The notes under the pieces: generated by a model | Database searches by the model: none | Told to the model about the DNA's origin: nothing | The model's input: the letters and a program-made list of their open reading frames with translations, nothing else | Shown: positions 25,249-35,772 of the stretch, piece after piece | Layout: every line of letters begins with the position of its first letter | How positions within the stretch are numbered: position 1 is the first letter of the stretch | Program-made: the position numbers and the translations under genes | From: Nocardia araoensis NBRC 100135 | GTDB taxonomy: Bacteria; Actinomycetota; Actinomycetes; Mycobacteriales; Mycobacteriaceae | Length of the DNA: 56,242 nt | Direction: 5' to 3' | Assembly: GCF_000308435.1 (NCBI RefSeq) | Contig: NZ_BAFR01000221.1 | Span: forward strand, 1 to 56,242

Positions 25249-27294
25249 GTGGCTGCCAAAGACTCCAACGCATCGGGTTCGACCAGAGCGACCGGGAAGC
25301 AGGACTACGGTGCCTCCTCCATCACGGTTCTCGAGGGACTCGAGGCGGTTCGCAAGCGTCCGGGCATGTACATCGGCTCCACCGGTGAGCGCGGTCTGCA
25401 CCACCTGATCTGGGAGGTCGTCGACAACTCCGTCGACGAGGCGATGGCCGGATACGCGACGAAGGTCGAGGTCACCCTGCTGGGCGACGGCGGCGTCGAA
25501 GTGATCGACGACGGCCGTGGTATCCCCGTCGAGATGCACGCGCAGGGCATCCCGACCATCGAGGTCGTCATGACCCAGCTGCACGCGGGCGGCAAGTTCG
25601 ACTCCGAGTCCTATGCGGTGTCCGGTGGTCTGCACGGCGTCGGCATCTCCGTGGTCAACGCGCTGTCGACGCGGCTGCAGGCCGAGGTCGATACCGGTGG
25701 CTACCACTGGACCCAGGAATACAAAGACGCGAAGCCCGGCAAGCTCATCCAGGGCGAACCGACGAAGCGGACCGGTACCACCATTCGGTTCTGGCCGGAT
25801 CCGGAGATCTTCGAGACCACCACCTTCAACTTCGAGACCGTCGCGCGCCGGTTGCAGGAGATGGCGTTCCTGAACAAGGGTCTCACCATCGTCCTCACCG
25901 ACGAGCGCGTCAGCGACACCGAGATCACCGACGAGGTGGTCAGCGAAACCGCCGAGGCGCCCAAGCACGCCGAGGAGGGCGCCGCGCCCGCCGAGCACAA
26001 GGTGAAGTCCCGGACCTACCACTACCCCGGTGGTCTGGAGGACTTCGTCCGCCACATCAACCGGACCAAGCAGCCGATCCACAACTCGGTCGTGGCGTTC
26101 ACCGGCAAGGGCACCGGCCACGAACTCGAGGTCGCGATGCAGTGGAACTCCGGTTACTCGGAGTCGGTGCACACCTTCGCCAACACCATCAACACCCATG
26201 AGGGCGGCACGCACGAAGAGGGCTTCCGGGCGGCGTTGACCACGGTGGTCAACAAGTACGCCAAGGACAAGAAGCTCATCAAGGAGAAGGACGGCAACCT
26301 CACCGGTGACGACATCCGGGAGGGCCTGGCCGCCATCGTGAGCGTCAAGGTCGGCGAGCCCCAGTTCGAGGGCCAGACCAAGACCAAGCTGGGCAACACC
26401 GAGGTGAAGTCGTTCGTGCAGCGCACCTGCAACGAGCACCTCACCCACTGGTTCGAGGCCAACCCGGCCGACGCGAAGACCATCGTCAACAAGGCGGTGT
26501 CCTCGGCGCAGGCCCGCGTCGCCGCGCGCAAGGCTCGCGAGCTGGTGCGCCGCAAGTCCGCCACCGACCTGGGCGGACTGCCCGGCAAGCTGGCCGACTG
26601 CCGGTCGAAGGACCCCAGCAAGTCCGAGATCTACATCGTGGAGGGCGACTCCGCGGGCGGCTCGGCCAAGTCCGGCCGCGACTCGATGTACCAGGCGATC
26701 CTGCCGCTGCGCGGCAAGATCATCAATGTCGAGAAGGCGCGCATCGACAAGGTCCTCAAGAACAACGAGGTCCAGTCGATCATCACCGCGTTCGGCACCG
26801 GCATCCACGACGAGTTCGACATCAGCAAGCTGCGGTATCACAAGATCGTGCTGATGGCCGACGCCGATGTCGACGGCCAGCACATCTCAACGCTGCTGCT
26901 GACCCTGCTGTTCCGTTTCATGCGCCCGCTGGTCGAGCACGGGCACGTCTACCTGGCGCAGCCGCCGCTGTACAAGTTGAAGTGGCAGCGCAGCGAGCCG
27001 GAGTTCGCCTACTCCGACCGGGAACGCGACGGCTTGCTGGAACGCGGTCTGGCCGCGGGCAAGAAGATCAACAAGGACGACGGCATCCAGCGCTACAAGG
27101 GTCTGGGCGAGATGAATCCGAAGGAACTCTGGGAGACCACCATGGATCCCAGTGTCCGGGTGCTTCGTCAAGTGACGTTGGACGACGCGGCCGCGGCCGA
27201 TGAGTTGTTCAGCGTGCTGATGGGCGAGGACGTGGAGGCCCGCCGCAGCTTCATCACCCGCAACGCCAAGGACGTCCGCTTCCTCGACGTGTGA
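25249..27294 (+). CDS. gyrB: DNA gyrase subunit B
   Basis: 681 residues from GTG 25249. GHKL ATPase (WEVVDNSVDEAMAG, DDGRGIPVEMH, GGLHGVGISVVNA), transducer, Toprim with EGDSAGGSA (~465) and DADVDGQH (~537), and the C-terminal GyrA-binding YKGLGEMNPKELWETTM. It supplies ATP hydrolysis for negative supercoiling with GyrA. A ~30-residue acidic insert (SETAEAPKHAEEGAAPAEHK at ~226-245) interrupts the N-terminal half, common in Corynebacteriales. GTG was chosen because VAAKDSN... then GKQDYGASSITVLEGLEAV matches the usual start; AGGAG lies 12 nt upstream. Confidence 0.96.
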   Translation: MAAKDSNASGSTRATGKQDYGASSITVLEGLEAVRKRPGMYIGSTGERGLHHLIWEVVDNSVDEAMAGYATKVEVTLLGDGGVEVIDDGRGIPVEMHAQGIPTIEVVMTQLHAGGKFDSESYAVSGGLHGVGISVVNALSTRLQAEVDTGGYHWTQEYKDAKPGKLIQGEPTKRTGTTIRFWPDPEIFETTTFNFETVARRLQEMAFLNKGLTIVLTDERVSDTEITDEVVSETAEAPKHAEEGAAPAEHKVKSRTYHYPGGLEDFVRHINRTKQPIHNSVVAFTGKGTGHELEVAMQWNSGYSESVHTFANTINTHEGGTHEEGFRAALTTVVNKYAKDKKLIKEKDGNLTGDDIREGLAAIVSVKVGEPQFEGQTKTKLGNTEVKSFVQRTCNEHLTHWFEANPADAKTIVNKAVSSAQARVAARKARELVRRKSATDLGGLPGKLADCRSKDPSKSEIYIVEGDSAGGSAKSGRDSMYQAILPLRGKIINVEKARIDKVLKNNEVQSIITAFGTGIHDEFDISKLRYHKIVLMADADVDGQHISTLLLTLLFRFMRPLVEHGHVYLAQPPLYKLKWQRSEPEFAYSDRERDGLLERGLAAGKKINKDDGIQRYKGLGEMNPKELWETTMDPSVRVLRQVTLDDAAAADELFSVLMGEDVEARRSFITRNAKDVRFLDV

Positions 27295-27365
27295 TTCCGC
27301 CCGCGCCGCCGCCGACTGGGGTGGCGCCCGGCAGTTCTCGCACGTCAGCCCGTTAAGGAGACTTC

Positions 27366-29882
<2,517 letters not shown>

Positions 29883-29921
29883 CCCAACAGCGGCGGCAAC
29901 GAACGGATCTAAGGATTCCCA

Positions 29922-31106
29922 TTGACCACTCCGAATCAGCCGAATGACGAGCGGCACCAGACGAACGGTGTGACCGAGCGGATCGCGCCGTCACCGATCC
30001 CGCCGCGGCCGATCCCACGGCCGGTCGCCTCGGCCGAGAACGGTCAAGGCCAGCAGAGCGGCGGCCAGCCGGGCGGTCACCCTGGTGGCGGCCATCCCGG
30101 TGGGCCGCAGCCGGGTGGTCCCCAGGGCCAGCCGAACGGACCGCAGTCGGGCGGGCATCCGGGTGGACAGCCGGCCAACCAGCCCGGCGGCAACCAGCCG
30201 CGCGAGAATCGCGACAAGCAGGGTGATTTCGCGCCGCAGCAGGGCGCGCCGGACCAGGCGCCCGGAGGCGACGGCCACGATCGCTTCGACCAGAAGACGA
30301 CCCGGATCCCCAACCAGGCCCCGCAGTCCGCGCCCGAGGGCGAGGACAAGCAGCCGGTGGGCGCCACCAACGGCGGTCAGCAGTCGCCGTACCAGGACGG
30401 GTGGGCTCAGCTTCCGCAGCGGGAGCCGCAGTCCAACCTGTACCGCCCGGGGCAGGCCCCGGTCACCGGCCGTCCGACCTCGGGCGGTGGGGGCCTCGGC
30501 GGCAGCACGTCCAACGCCCGCACCACCGCCGACCTGGCGGCCAAGGCGGCACGCAAGGAAGCGGCGATGGTGAAGTCCGTCGGCATCGACGGCCCCACCC
30601 GCAGCATCGCGCGGCCGGAGCTGATCAAGGACATGCCGGACCTGTCCGAGATCCGGCATCCGCTGCCGCAGACCGAGGCCCCGGGCCCGCAGTCCGGGCC
30701 GGTCTCGCCCGCGGTTCCGGTCGCGGTCGCGGCGGTCGCTTCCGGTGAGCCGCTGCGGGCCACCGTGCAGATCCGTCGCATCGATCCCTGGTCGACGCTG
30801 AAGATCTCGCTGGTGATCAGCGTGGCGATGTTCTTCGTGTGGATGCTGGCGGTGGGCCTGCTGTACATCGTGCTCGAGGGCATGGGCGTGTGGGAGCGGC
30901 TGAACAACACGTTCACCGACATGGTGTCCCAGGACAGCGGCTCGGTGGGCCTGATCGACGCGGGCACCGTGTTCGGGTACGCGGGCGTCATCGGCTTGAT
31001 CAACGTCGTGCTGTTCACCGCGCTCGGCACCGTCGGCACCTTCATCTACAACCAGTGCTGCGACCTCGTCGGCGGCATCCAGGTCACCCTGGCGGACCCC
31101 GACTAG
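29922..31106 (+). CDS. DUF3566 transmembrane protein (Rv0007 type)
   Basis: 394 residues starting at TTG. The N-terminal ~270 residues are cytoplasmic, disordered, rich in Gly, Pro and Gln with GGHPGG/GGQPGG-type repeats (~45-95). The C-terminal ~110 residues are the DUF3566 domain: helix one LKISLVISVAMFFVWMLAVG (~288-307), helix two GYAGVIGLINVVLFTALGTV (~347-366), then FIYNQCCDLVGGIQVTLADPD. The family always sits after gyrA in actinobacteria; its function is not established. An SD-like AAGGA precedes the TTG. Confidence 0.9.
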   Translation: MTTPNQPNDERHQTNGVTERIAPSPIPPRPIPRPVASAENGQGQQSGGQPGGHPGGGHPGGPQPGGPQGQPNGPQSGGHPGGQPANQPGGNQPRENRDKQGDFAPQQGAPDQAPGGDGHDRFDQKTTRIPNQAPQSAPEGEDKQPVGATNGGQQSPYQDGWAQLPQREPQSNLYRPGQAPVTGRPTSGGGGLGGSTSNARTTADLAAKAARKEAAMVKSVGIDGPTRSIARPELIKDMPDLSEIRHPLPQTEAPGPQSGPVSPAVPVAVAAVASGEPLRATVQIRRIDPWSTLKISLVISVAMFFVWMLAVGLLYIVLEGMGVWERLNNTFTDMVSQDSGSVGLIDAGTVFGYAGVIGLINVVLFTALGTVGTFIYNQCCDLVGGIQVTLADPD

Positions 31107-31120
31107 TCCCAGGCATCCCC

Positions 31121-31165
31121 AAAACGGCCGGTACTCGCCCCAGCGGGGAAGTACCGGCCGTTTTT
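31121..31165 (+). terminator. Intrinsic terminator after DUF3566 gene
   Basis: A perfect 15-bp stem (AAAACGGCCGGTACT, 31121-31135; AGTACCGGCCGTTTT, 31150-31164) with a T-run. It ends the gyrB-gyrA-DUF3566 unit. Confidence 0.95.
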
Positions 31166-31252
31166 GTGGCGCGTGACGGACTGCCCATACCGGCGGCCCT
31201 GGACAAGGCTGCCGCTGCGAGTGCGCCCCCGTTAAGGCTTCTACCAGCCGTT

Positions 31253-31282
31253 TTGGTTCAGTGGATAGGTGTTGTGTAGTCT
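31253..31282 (+). promoter_or_regulatory. Possible promoter of tRNA-Ile
   Basis: TTGGTT (31253-31258), 18-bp spacer and TAGTCT (31277-31282) preceded by TGTG. The -10 lies in a small palindrome GTGTAG-TCT-CTACAC (31274-31288). The tRNA begins about 38 bp later. Confidence 0.4.
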
Positions 31283-31319
31283 CTACACGTCGTTGTTCAC
31301 CGCAAACAACGCAAACTAC

Positions 31320-31393
31320 GGGCCTATAGCTCAGGCGGTTAGAGCGCTTCGCTGATAACGAAGAGGTCGGAGGTTCAAGTCCTCCTAGGCCCA
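31320..31393 (+). tRNA. tRNA-Ile (GAU)
   Basis: 74 nt with a full cloverleaf. The acceptor GGGCCTA pairs with TAGGCCC (31387 region) with discriminator A; the anticodon is GAT at 31354-31356; the T-loop is GGTTCAAGT. CCA is not encoded. The position after gyrA matches ileT of M. tuberculosis. Confidence 0.97.
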
Positions 31394-31809
31394 CTCCCTT
31401 GGTGCCAGTTCAGGCACCGTTCCTGTTCTCGAGCCGATCTCGTTCTCGAGCCGATCTCGCGTCATCAGCGGCCACTTCTCAGTGCATCTTCCGACGATCG
31501 GAAGGCATCCGAGCACGCGTGGATCTGGGCGCTGATGAGCAACGACGTCTACGCCGATTGGCTGATGAAGCACCACAGGCTGTAGCGATTCGCCGAGTGG
31601 GGCAGGCGGATGCGAGGTGGATGCCGCGGCTGACACCGACCGCCGGTACAGCCTGAGCCGATGCGTTCGGCGGGCCGGCGTGGATGGTGTCGATATTCGA
31701 GGACGTCGCCTGGGCGATGCCGCCGGAGGGCACCGTCGTCCGGCAATCGCCGGTGCCTTCCGCCATACGACTCGTCAGTCGGTGAATTCTCGGACGCGGC
31801 CTCGAGGTC
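31394..31809. other. Noncoding stretch after tRNA-Ile
   Basis: No credible gene. A 17-bp exact tandem duplication, GTTCTCGAGCCGATCTC, lies at 31425-31441 and 31442-31458; each copy contains CTCGAG. The rest shows no recognisable structure and may include the terminator of the small gene downstream. Confidence 0.5.
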
Positions 31810-32022
31810 TTACTGGCAGAACTGGGGGCCCTGGTTCATGAGCATCAGTTTGATGATGGTGCATACGAGCCCTGTCGAACCGCTGGCCGAGCCGCTATCG
31901 CCGGCGGCCACCGCGGACATGGACGGAGTGGGCTGCGGAATCTCGGCCTGCGCGGCCGCGGCGGGGGACAGCGCAGCCACGGCCAACAGCGCGCCGATGG
32001 TGAGACGAGTGATTCGAGTCAT
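31810..32022 (-). CDS. Small secreted peptide precursor, family unknown
   Basis: 70 residues. A clear signal peptide (MTRITRLTIGALLAVAALSP then AAAAQA) gives predicted cleavage near residue 26. The mature ~44 residues are short, Ser/Gly-rich, with two cysteines near the end (LVCTIIKLMLMNQGPQFCQ), 14 residues apart, able to form a loop. AAAGG is placed before the ATG, and the interval between them is the palindrome GGCGAATTCGCC (32023-32034). No family is recognised. Confidence 0.65.
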   Translation of the reverse strand: MTRITRLTIGALLAVAALSPAAAAQAEIPQPTPSMSAVAAGDSGSASGSTGLVCTIIKLMLMNQGPQFCQ

Positions 32023-32331
32023 GGCGAATTCGCCTTTCTATCTTGGGGTTTCGGTCCGCCGAGGCGTACCGCCAATACCATCGGCGGTTCCGCGCCTGCC
32101 GTTACCGCGGTGTTATGCGGCGTTGCCGTTCGAGTCGCCGACGACCGTGGACTTGTACCGGGTGGTCTCTGTAACACCCACGCCAATCGGTCCGACATCC
32201 CTGACAAGAGTTGGAGGACAACGACATTCGTGACACAGCGATGCCGTGCGCCGGTTGCTGCGCGCAGGTGATCGTCCGAGCGGGAACGAATGCCGAACCG
32301 TAATCGCCCGAGGGGCTTCGAGGGGTGCGCA

Positions 32332-33015
32332 ATGAACGTCAAACTATCGGCTGTGGTGTCGATCGCGGCGACTGTCGTGATCGGTGCCGCCGCGTGCAGT
32401 ACCGACTCGGGCATATCGGCCGGGGCCTCGACGTCGGCGGGGAACACGGCCAGCGCGGCACCTGCAGGTCCGGCGGGGACGCAGACCTCCGCGATCGGCG
32501 AACAGCCTGGGGCAGCGCCACAGCCGGCTCCGGGGGCCACGACGGCTCCCGAACCACCCGCTGCGGCGACCGCGTCTCCCACCGCGCAGTCGGCACTGGA
32601 AGGTAGTGGCCACGGCCTGTGTTTCGACGCCAACTCGGCGCTCGCTGCGTCCTCGGTCGCCACATTGGCCGCGCCGCCCGGCGGCGGGTCATGGACGATC
32701 CAAGGGGCGAGCGACGATCCGATAGCGGCGGGATGTTCCGGGGTGCTGTCGTGGATGACGGTGGAATGGCCGGGGATTCATCCCGGCACGCATGTCTTGT
32801 TCTTCACCGGCGGAAGGTACCTGGGGACCGCGAGCGCGCGGCCGTACGCGTACACGACAGTTCTGGGCAAGACCCGCGACACCGTGTCGGTGCAGTACCG
32901 CTGGCCGGAGAAGACCGACCCGCTGTGCTGCCCGCAGGGCGGACCGAGCGTCGTGACGTTCACCCTGACCGGCACCACTGTGCAGGCGAACGGTCAGTTC
33001 CCGCCGGACAACTGA
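32332..33015 (+). CDS. LppP/LprE-family lipoprotein
   Basis: 227 residues from ATG 32332 (GAGGGG upstream). The N-terminal MNVKLSAVVSIAATVVIGAA then Cys is a lipoprotein signal; Cys22 would be lipidated. A Pro/Ala/Thr-rich linker (~25-95) leads to a C-terminal domain with GHGLCFDANS, CSGVLSWMTVEW, HVLFFTGGRYLGTA and a CC pair (PLCCPQGG). These are features of the mycobacterial LppP/LprE family of surface lipoproteins, whose function is unknown. The gene is not part of the conserved origin order. Confidence 0.8.
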   Translation: MNVKLSAVVSIAATVVIGAAACSTDSGISAGASTSAGNTASAAPAGPAGTQTSAIGEQPGAAPQPAPGATTAPEPPAAATASPTAQSALEGSGHGLCFDANSALAASSVATLAAPPGGGSWTIQGASDDPIAAGCSGVLSWMTVEWPGIHPGTHVLFFTGGRYLGTASARPYAYTTVLGKTRDTVSVQYRWPEKTDPLCCPQGGPSVVTFTLTGTTVQANGQFPPDN

Positions 33016-33138
33016 TCAGTCCGCCGCACCGGTGCAGCGACCACTGGAGCCCGGGGGAAGCCCACCGCGAGAGACGTGGCGGTTGCGCCCCGAAGGAATG
33101 GAAAAGGCTCACACTCTTCATGAGCATGAGCCTTCGAG

Positions 33139-33211
33139 TGGAGCCTAGGGGAATCGAACCCCTAACCCCTGCCTTGCAAAGGCAGTGCTCTGCCAATTGA
33201 GCTAAGGCCCC
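33139..33211 (-). tRNA. tRNA-Ala (UGC), copy 1
   Basis: 73 nt, complete cloverleaf with anticodon TGC. The acceptor GGGGCCT pairs with AGGCTCC and includes the G3-U70 pair that marks alanine tRNAs. It is identical over its whole length to the copy at 34228-34300 but on the opposite strand. No CCA is encoded. Confidence 0.97.
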
Positions 33212-33331
33212 GTGCGTACAGACGCCTGCAAAACGGTACCTTCTCGCCGTTGACATGGTCAAAACGGCAGGTTGTCGCGTCAAGGAGGCCGTCGTGAGCC
33301 GCGGAGCGGGGTCACGCCGCGAATGAACGCG

Positions 33332-33988
33332 TCAGGCGGCGCGCTGCAGCACTTCGTCGAGGGAAGGCAGGGGCAGGGCGCAGATCTGCCGCGCCTCGTC
33401 GTCGGACACGCCGAACATCCGCAGCAGGTCTTCGGTGACCTGATCGGTGGCCGCGGCGTCGTCGCGGTCCGGGTGATCGTGCAACAACTGGCCGAGGCAC
33501 AGAGCGGCCCCGGCCACGATGGTCATGGCCAGTTCGGCGTCACGGGTCCGGAAACGGCCGGCACGAGCGGCGGCCTCGATATCGCGCCGAGCACGCGGCG
33601 CGAGTCCTTTCTCGGAGGCGGTGAGCGTCAGGCCGTTGTTGAGCAGCACCTTGCTCAGGGTCGGGATTCTCCGGTGCATGCGGCCGGTCAAGCGGAAACT
33701 TTGTGCGAAGACCTCGGCCGGGTCGTCCATACCCTCGGTAAGGGCGTCGAGCACGGCGCCGTGCTTCTCGAGCGCTTCCTCCACCGCCGCCTGGAACAGG
33801 TCCTCACGGCTCTGGAAGTGGTTGTAGAACGAACCCATGCCGACGTCGGCAGTCTGGGTGATCTCCAGGATGGGCGCGTTCAACTTTCCGCTCGCGATGA
33901 ACGACTGGGCCGCGGCCACGAGAGCTGCGCGGGTACGGGCCTTGCGGCGCTCCAGACGGTTGGGTTCCGCCCCGGTCCGATCCGTCAT
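33332..33988 (-). CDS. TetR-family transcriptional regulator
   Basis: 218 residues. The N-terminal HTH (~19-60) contains RTRAALVAAAQSFIASG and ITQTADVGMGSFYNHFQSRE, the standard TetR turn ending in YxHF. The C-terminal ligand domain is variable, so the effector is unknown. It is flanked by the two inverted tRNA-Ala genes. A direct repeat GCTCAGT-GCTCAGT lies at about 34027-34040, just upstream of its start, and may be its operator; the next gene on that side is the DLW-39 gene. Confidence 0.93.
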   Translation of the reverse strand: MTDRTGAEPNRLERRKARTRAALVAAAQSFIASGKLNAPILEITQTADVGMGSFYNHFQSREDLFQAAVEEALEKHGAVLDALTEGMDDPAEVFAQSFRLTGRMHRRIPTLSKVLLNNGLTLTASEKGLAPRARRDIEAAARAGRFRTRDAELAMTIVAGAALCLGQLLHDHPDRDDAAATDQVTEDLLRMFGVSDDEARQICALPLPSLDEVLQRAA

Positions 33989-34111
33989 GCCCGCTCCTCT
34001 CCCTGTCGGTGCCGAGACGATGATAGCTCAGTGCTCAGTTTTGACGAATTCATCAAGGAGGAAGCTCAGCGGTTCTGGGCGGGCTCCGCGCACCGCAGTA
34101 GTGTGGAAACC

Positions 34112-34219
34112 ATGAAACTTCTTCTCACCGCCGGTGTCGTGGTCCTGGTTCTCTTCGGCATCTCCAAGCTGCGCCAGCGCAGCGACGCGGACATGTGGCA
34201 CGAGGTGACCACCCGCTGA
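34112..34219 (+). CDS. DLW-39 family small membrane protein
   Basis: 35 residues: one hydrophobic helix (MKLLLTAGVVVLVLFGI), a basic KLRQR and a short acidic/aromatic tail with DADMWHEV. This matches the small actinobacterial DLW-39 family, which lies between tRNA-Ile and tRNA-Ala near gyrA in related genomes. The protein is short but position and composition agree. The stop codon is only 8 nt before tRNA-Ala copy 2, so both probably share a transcript. Confidence 0.75.
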   Translation: MKLLLTAGVVVLVLFGISKLRQRSDADMWHEVTTR

Positions 34220-34227
34220 TCCCGGGA

Positions 34228-34300
34228 GGGGCCTTAGCTCAATTGGCAGAGCACTGCCTTTGCAAGGCAGGGGTTAGGGGTTCGATTCCCCTAGGCTCCA
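34228..34300 (+). tRNA. tRNA-Ala (UGC), copy 2
   Basis: 73 nt, identical to the minus-strand copy. G3-U70 is present, the anticodon is TGC, and the T-arm is GGTTCGATTCC. In synteny with Streptomyces and Mycobacterium this plus-strand copy next to DLW-39 is the ancestral one. Confidence 0.97.
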
Positions 34301-34359
34301 CTGACGCAACGTTCGTGACCCGAGGCGACCACGAAGGCCGGCTGGACCGCTGGGGGCTA

Positions 34360-35238
34360 TCAACCGCCGTCGGGCACCGAATCGCCCCGAGGTGCCCGGT
34401 GTACTTCCCATAGCGTTTCAGCGGTGTCGCCAACGGAGGAATCCACCTCGACACCGACACTGGAAACATCTTCCCGGGAACGCCAGGTCTGGGTCATCAC
34501 GTCGCCGGTGGCGGCGTACACGTCACGATCGATCTGCGTCTCGCTGTGCAGATGACGGGACATCGATGCGGCCGCGGAGCCGCCAGGCCGAGCCGGGCTG
34601 CACGAGAGCAGCACCAGCGGCCCCGGCCTCGCGTCCAGCGCCTGTGCCAGATGCTTGTTCGCGGCCAGCAGCTTGGCGTAGGTCGGCCCATCGATTTGCA
34701 CCGGTTTCGATCCCCACCGGCCCGTCTTGACCGAAACATGGAACGTTCGGCTGTCCGCGTGCGCGTGCGCGTACACCGGGTCGGTGTCCGCCCACGGCGC
34801 CGTCCTCCGACGGCCGAACGTCCACTTGGGCTGCTTCGCCTCCGGATTCTCTCTCCAGAAGGCGTAGTGCACTTGATCACTCGACCTGAGTTTCGCGCGT
34901 GCCCACCGCTTCTTACTCGAGACATCCCCGCGTCGCGAAGGAAACGACACGCCGATGACCTTCCCCTGCGAATCTATGAGGGGAACGCTGACGACGTCGT
35001 CGGCCCGGAAGCGTACGAACTGGCCCGAACGAAGATCACCGCCGACCAGGCGCGGGGCCGCGGGTTGCGTATCGGAACGCCGAAACGGGACCGCTCCTTC
35101 CGCGTCGGCGTGCTCCAAGCGCACCGCCGCCCCGCGCAACTGCGTGCCGGTGGCTGTGAGGCGGCCCGCCACCGCTCGTGCCGCATTCCCGACAGCGTTG
35201 TCCAGACGCCCGAGCATCTTGGCGAAGACTGGTAACAC
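34360..35238 (-). CDS. 'Lonely Cys' type caspase-like (clan CD) domain protein
   Basis: 292 residues. An N-terminal ~50-residue helical segment (MLGRLDNAVGNAARAVAGRL) is followed by a domain with strands and two putative catalytic positions: DPVYAHAHAD (His158/His160) and PLVLLSCSPARPGG (Cys213), then SAAASMSRHL and VYAATGDV. A His at the end of one strand, a Cys at the end of the next and a Gly-Ser/Ala-Ala helix after it are the clan CD (caspase/CHAT/C80) pattern. It resembles the actinobacterial 'lonely Cys' domain, found in large secreted proteins. There is no signal peptide. It is downstream of and nearly coupled to the T7SS-associated gene (6 nt gap). GTG 35238 is the start used; ATG 35217 is an alternative. 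Confidence 0.65.
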   Translation of the reverse strand: MLPVFAKMLGRLDNAVGNAARAVAGRLTATGTQLRGAAVRLEHADAEGAVPFRRSDTQPAAPRLVGGDLRSGQFVRFRADDVVSVPLIDSQGKVIGVSFPSRRGDVSSKKRWARAKLRSSDQVHYAFWRENPEAKQPKWTFGRRRTAPWADTDPVYAHAHADSRTFHVSVKTGRWGSKPVQIDGPTYAKLLAANKHLAQALDARPGPLVLLSCSPARPGGSAAASMSRHLHSETQIDRDVYAATGDVMTQTWRSREDVSSVGVEVDSSVGDTAETLWEVHRAPRGDSVPDGG

Positions 35239-35244
35239 ACGGAC

Positions 35245-35772
35245 TCATAGATTTCGGTCGGCATTCCGCAATGTCTCGGCGGACAGACGGAGCGGGGCCC
35301 GACCCCCGGGGTTGAGCAGAATGTCGGTTCCCACGGGGATGACATCAGGAAGTTCGCTGCCCAGTACCGGCCACCAGTGGCCGGATCCCACGTCCACCTT
35401 CTGGACTTCGGCCGTCGCCACCAGAACACACGGGAGGCCATCCGGCGCGGTGTCCACGAGCGGCTGATCCTGGTCGTCGCACACGATCTCCACCACCGAG
35501 TTACGGAGCAGGTCAAGTAGTACGTCGCCCACCGGCTCGCCCTCGCCGATCGAGTGCAGCAACGCATCAGTGGGGTCGGTCGGCGCCTCGTCGTCGATGG
35601 GAAGGTATTCCGGATTCGGTTGAAACGGACCGGTTTTGCCGTCCTCGTCCATCATCCAGCCACCGATCACGGCCTCTGTCGGTGGCTCCGACCACTCGGC
35701 GGCCGGCTTCCACCAGGGGTCGAGCAACAAGAACCAATCACCACTCCGGATAGTCACCGGTTGCGGCTGCAT
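35245..35772 (-). CDS. Type VII secretion system-associated protein (lone7para-type)
   Basis: 175 residues. Features are WFLLLDPWW, an acidic middle with PPTEAVIGGWM, GPFQPNPEYLP and TDPTDALLHSI, and a C-terminal LSAETLRNAD; the segment DILLNPGGRAPLRL matches the family's ending as I recall it. In Nocardia and Streptomyces this family occurs next to lonely-Cys genes and is named for type VII secretion association, with no demonstrated function. There are no membrane helices. A GTG at 35775 immediately precedes ATG 35772. Confidence 0.62.
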   Translation of the reverse strand: MQPQPVTIRSGDWFLLLDPWWKPAAEWSEPPTEAVIGGWMMDEDGKTGPFQPNPEYLPIDDEAPTDPTDALLHSIGEGEPVGDVLLDLLRNSVVEIVCDDQDQPLVDTAPDGLPCVLVATAEVQKVDVGSGHWWPVLGSELPDVIPVGTDILLNPGGRAPLRLSAETLRNADRNL

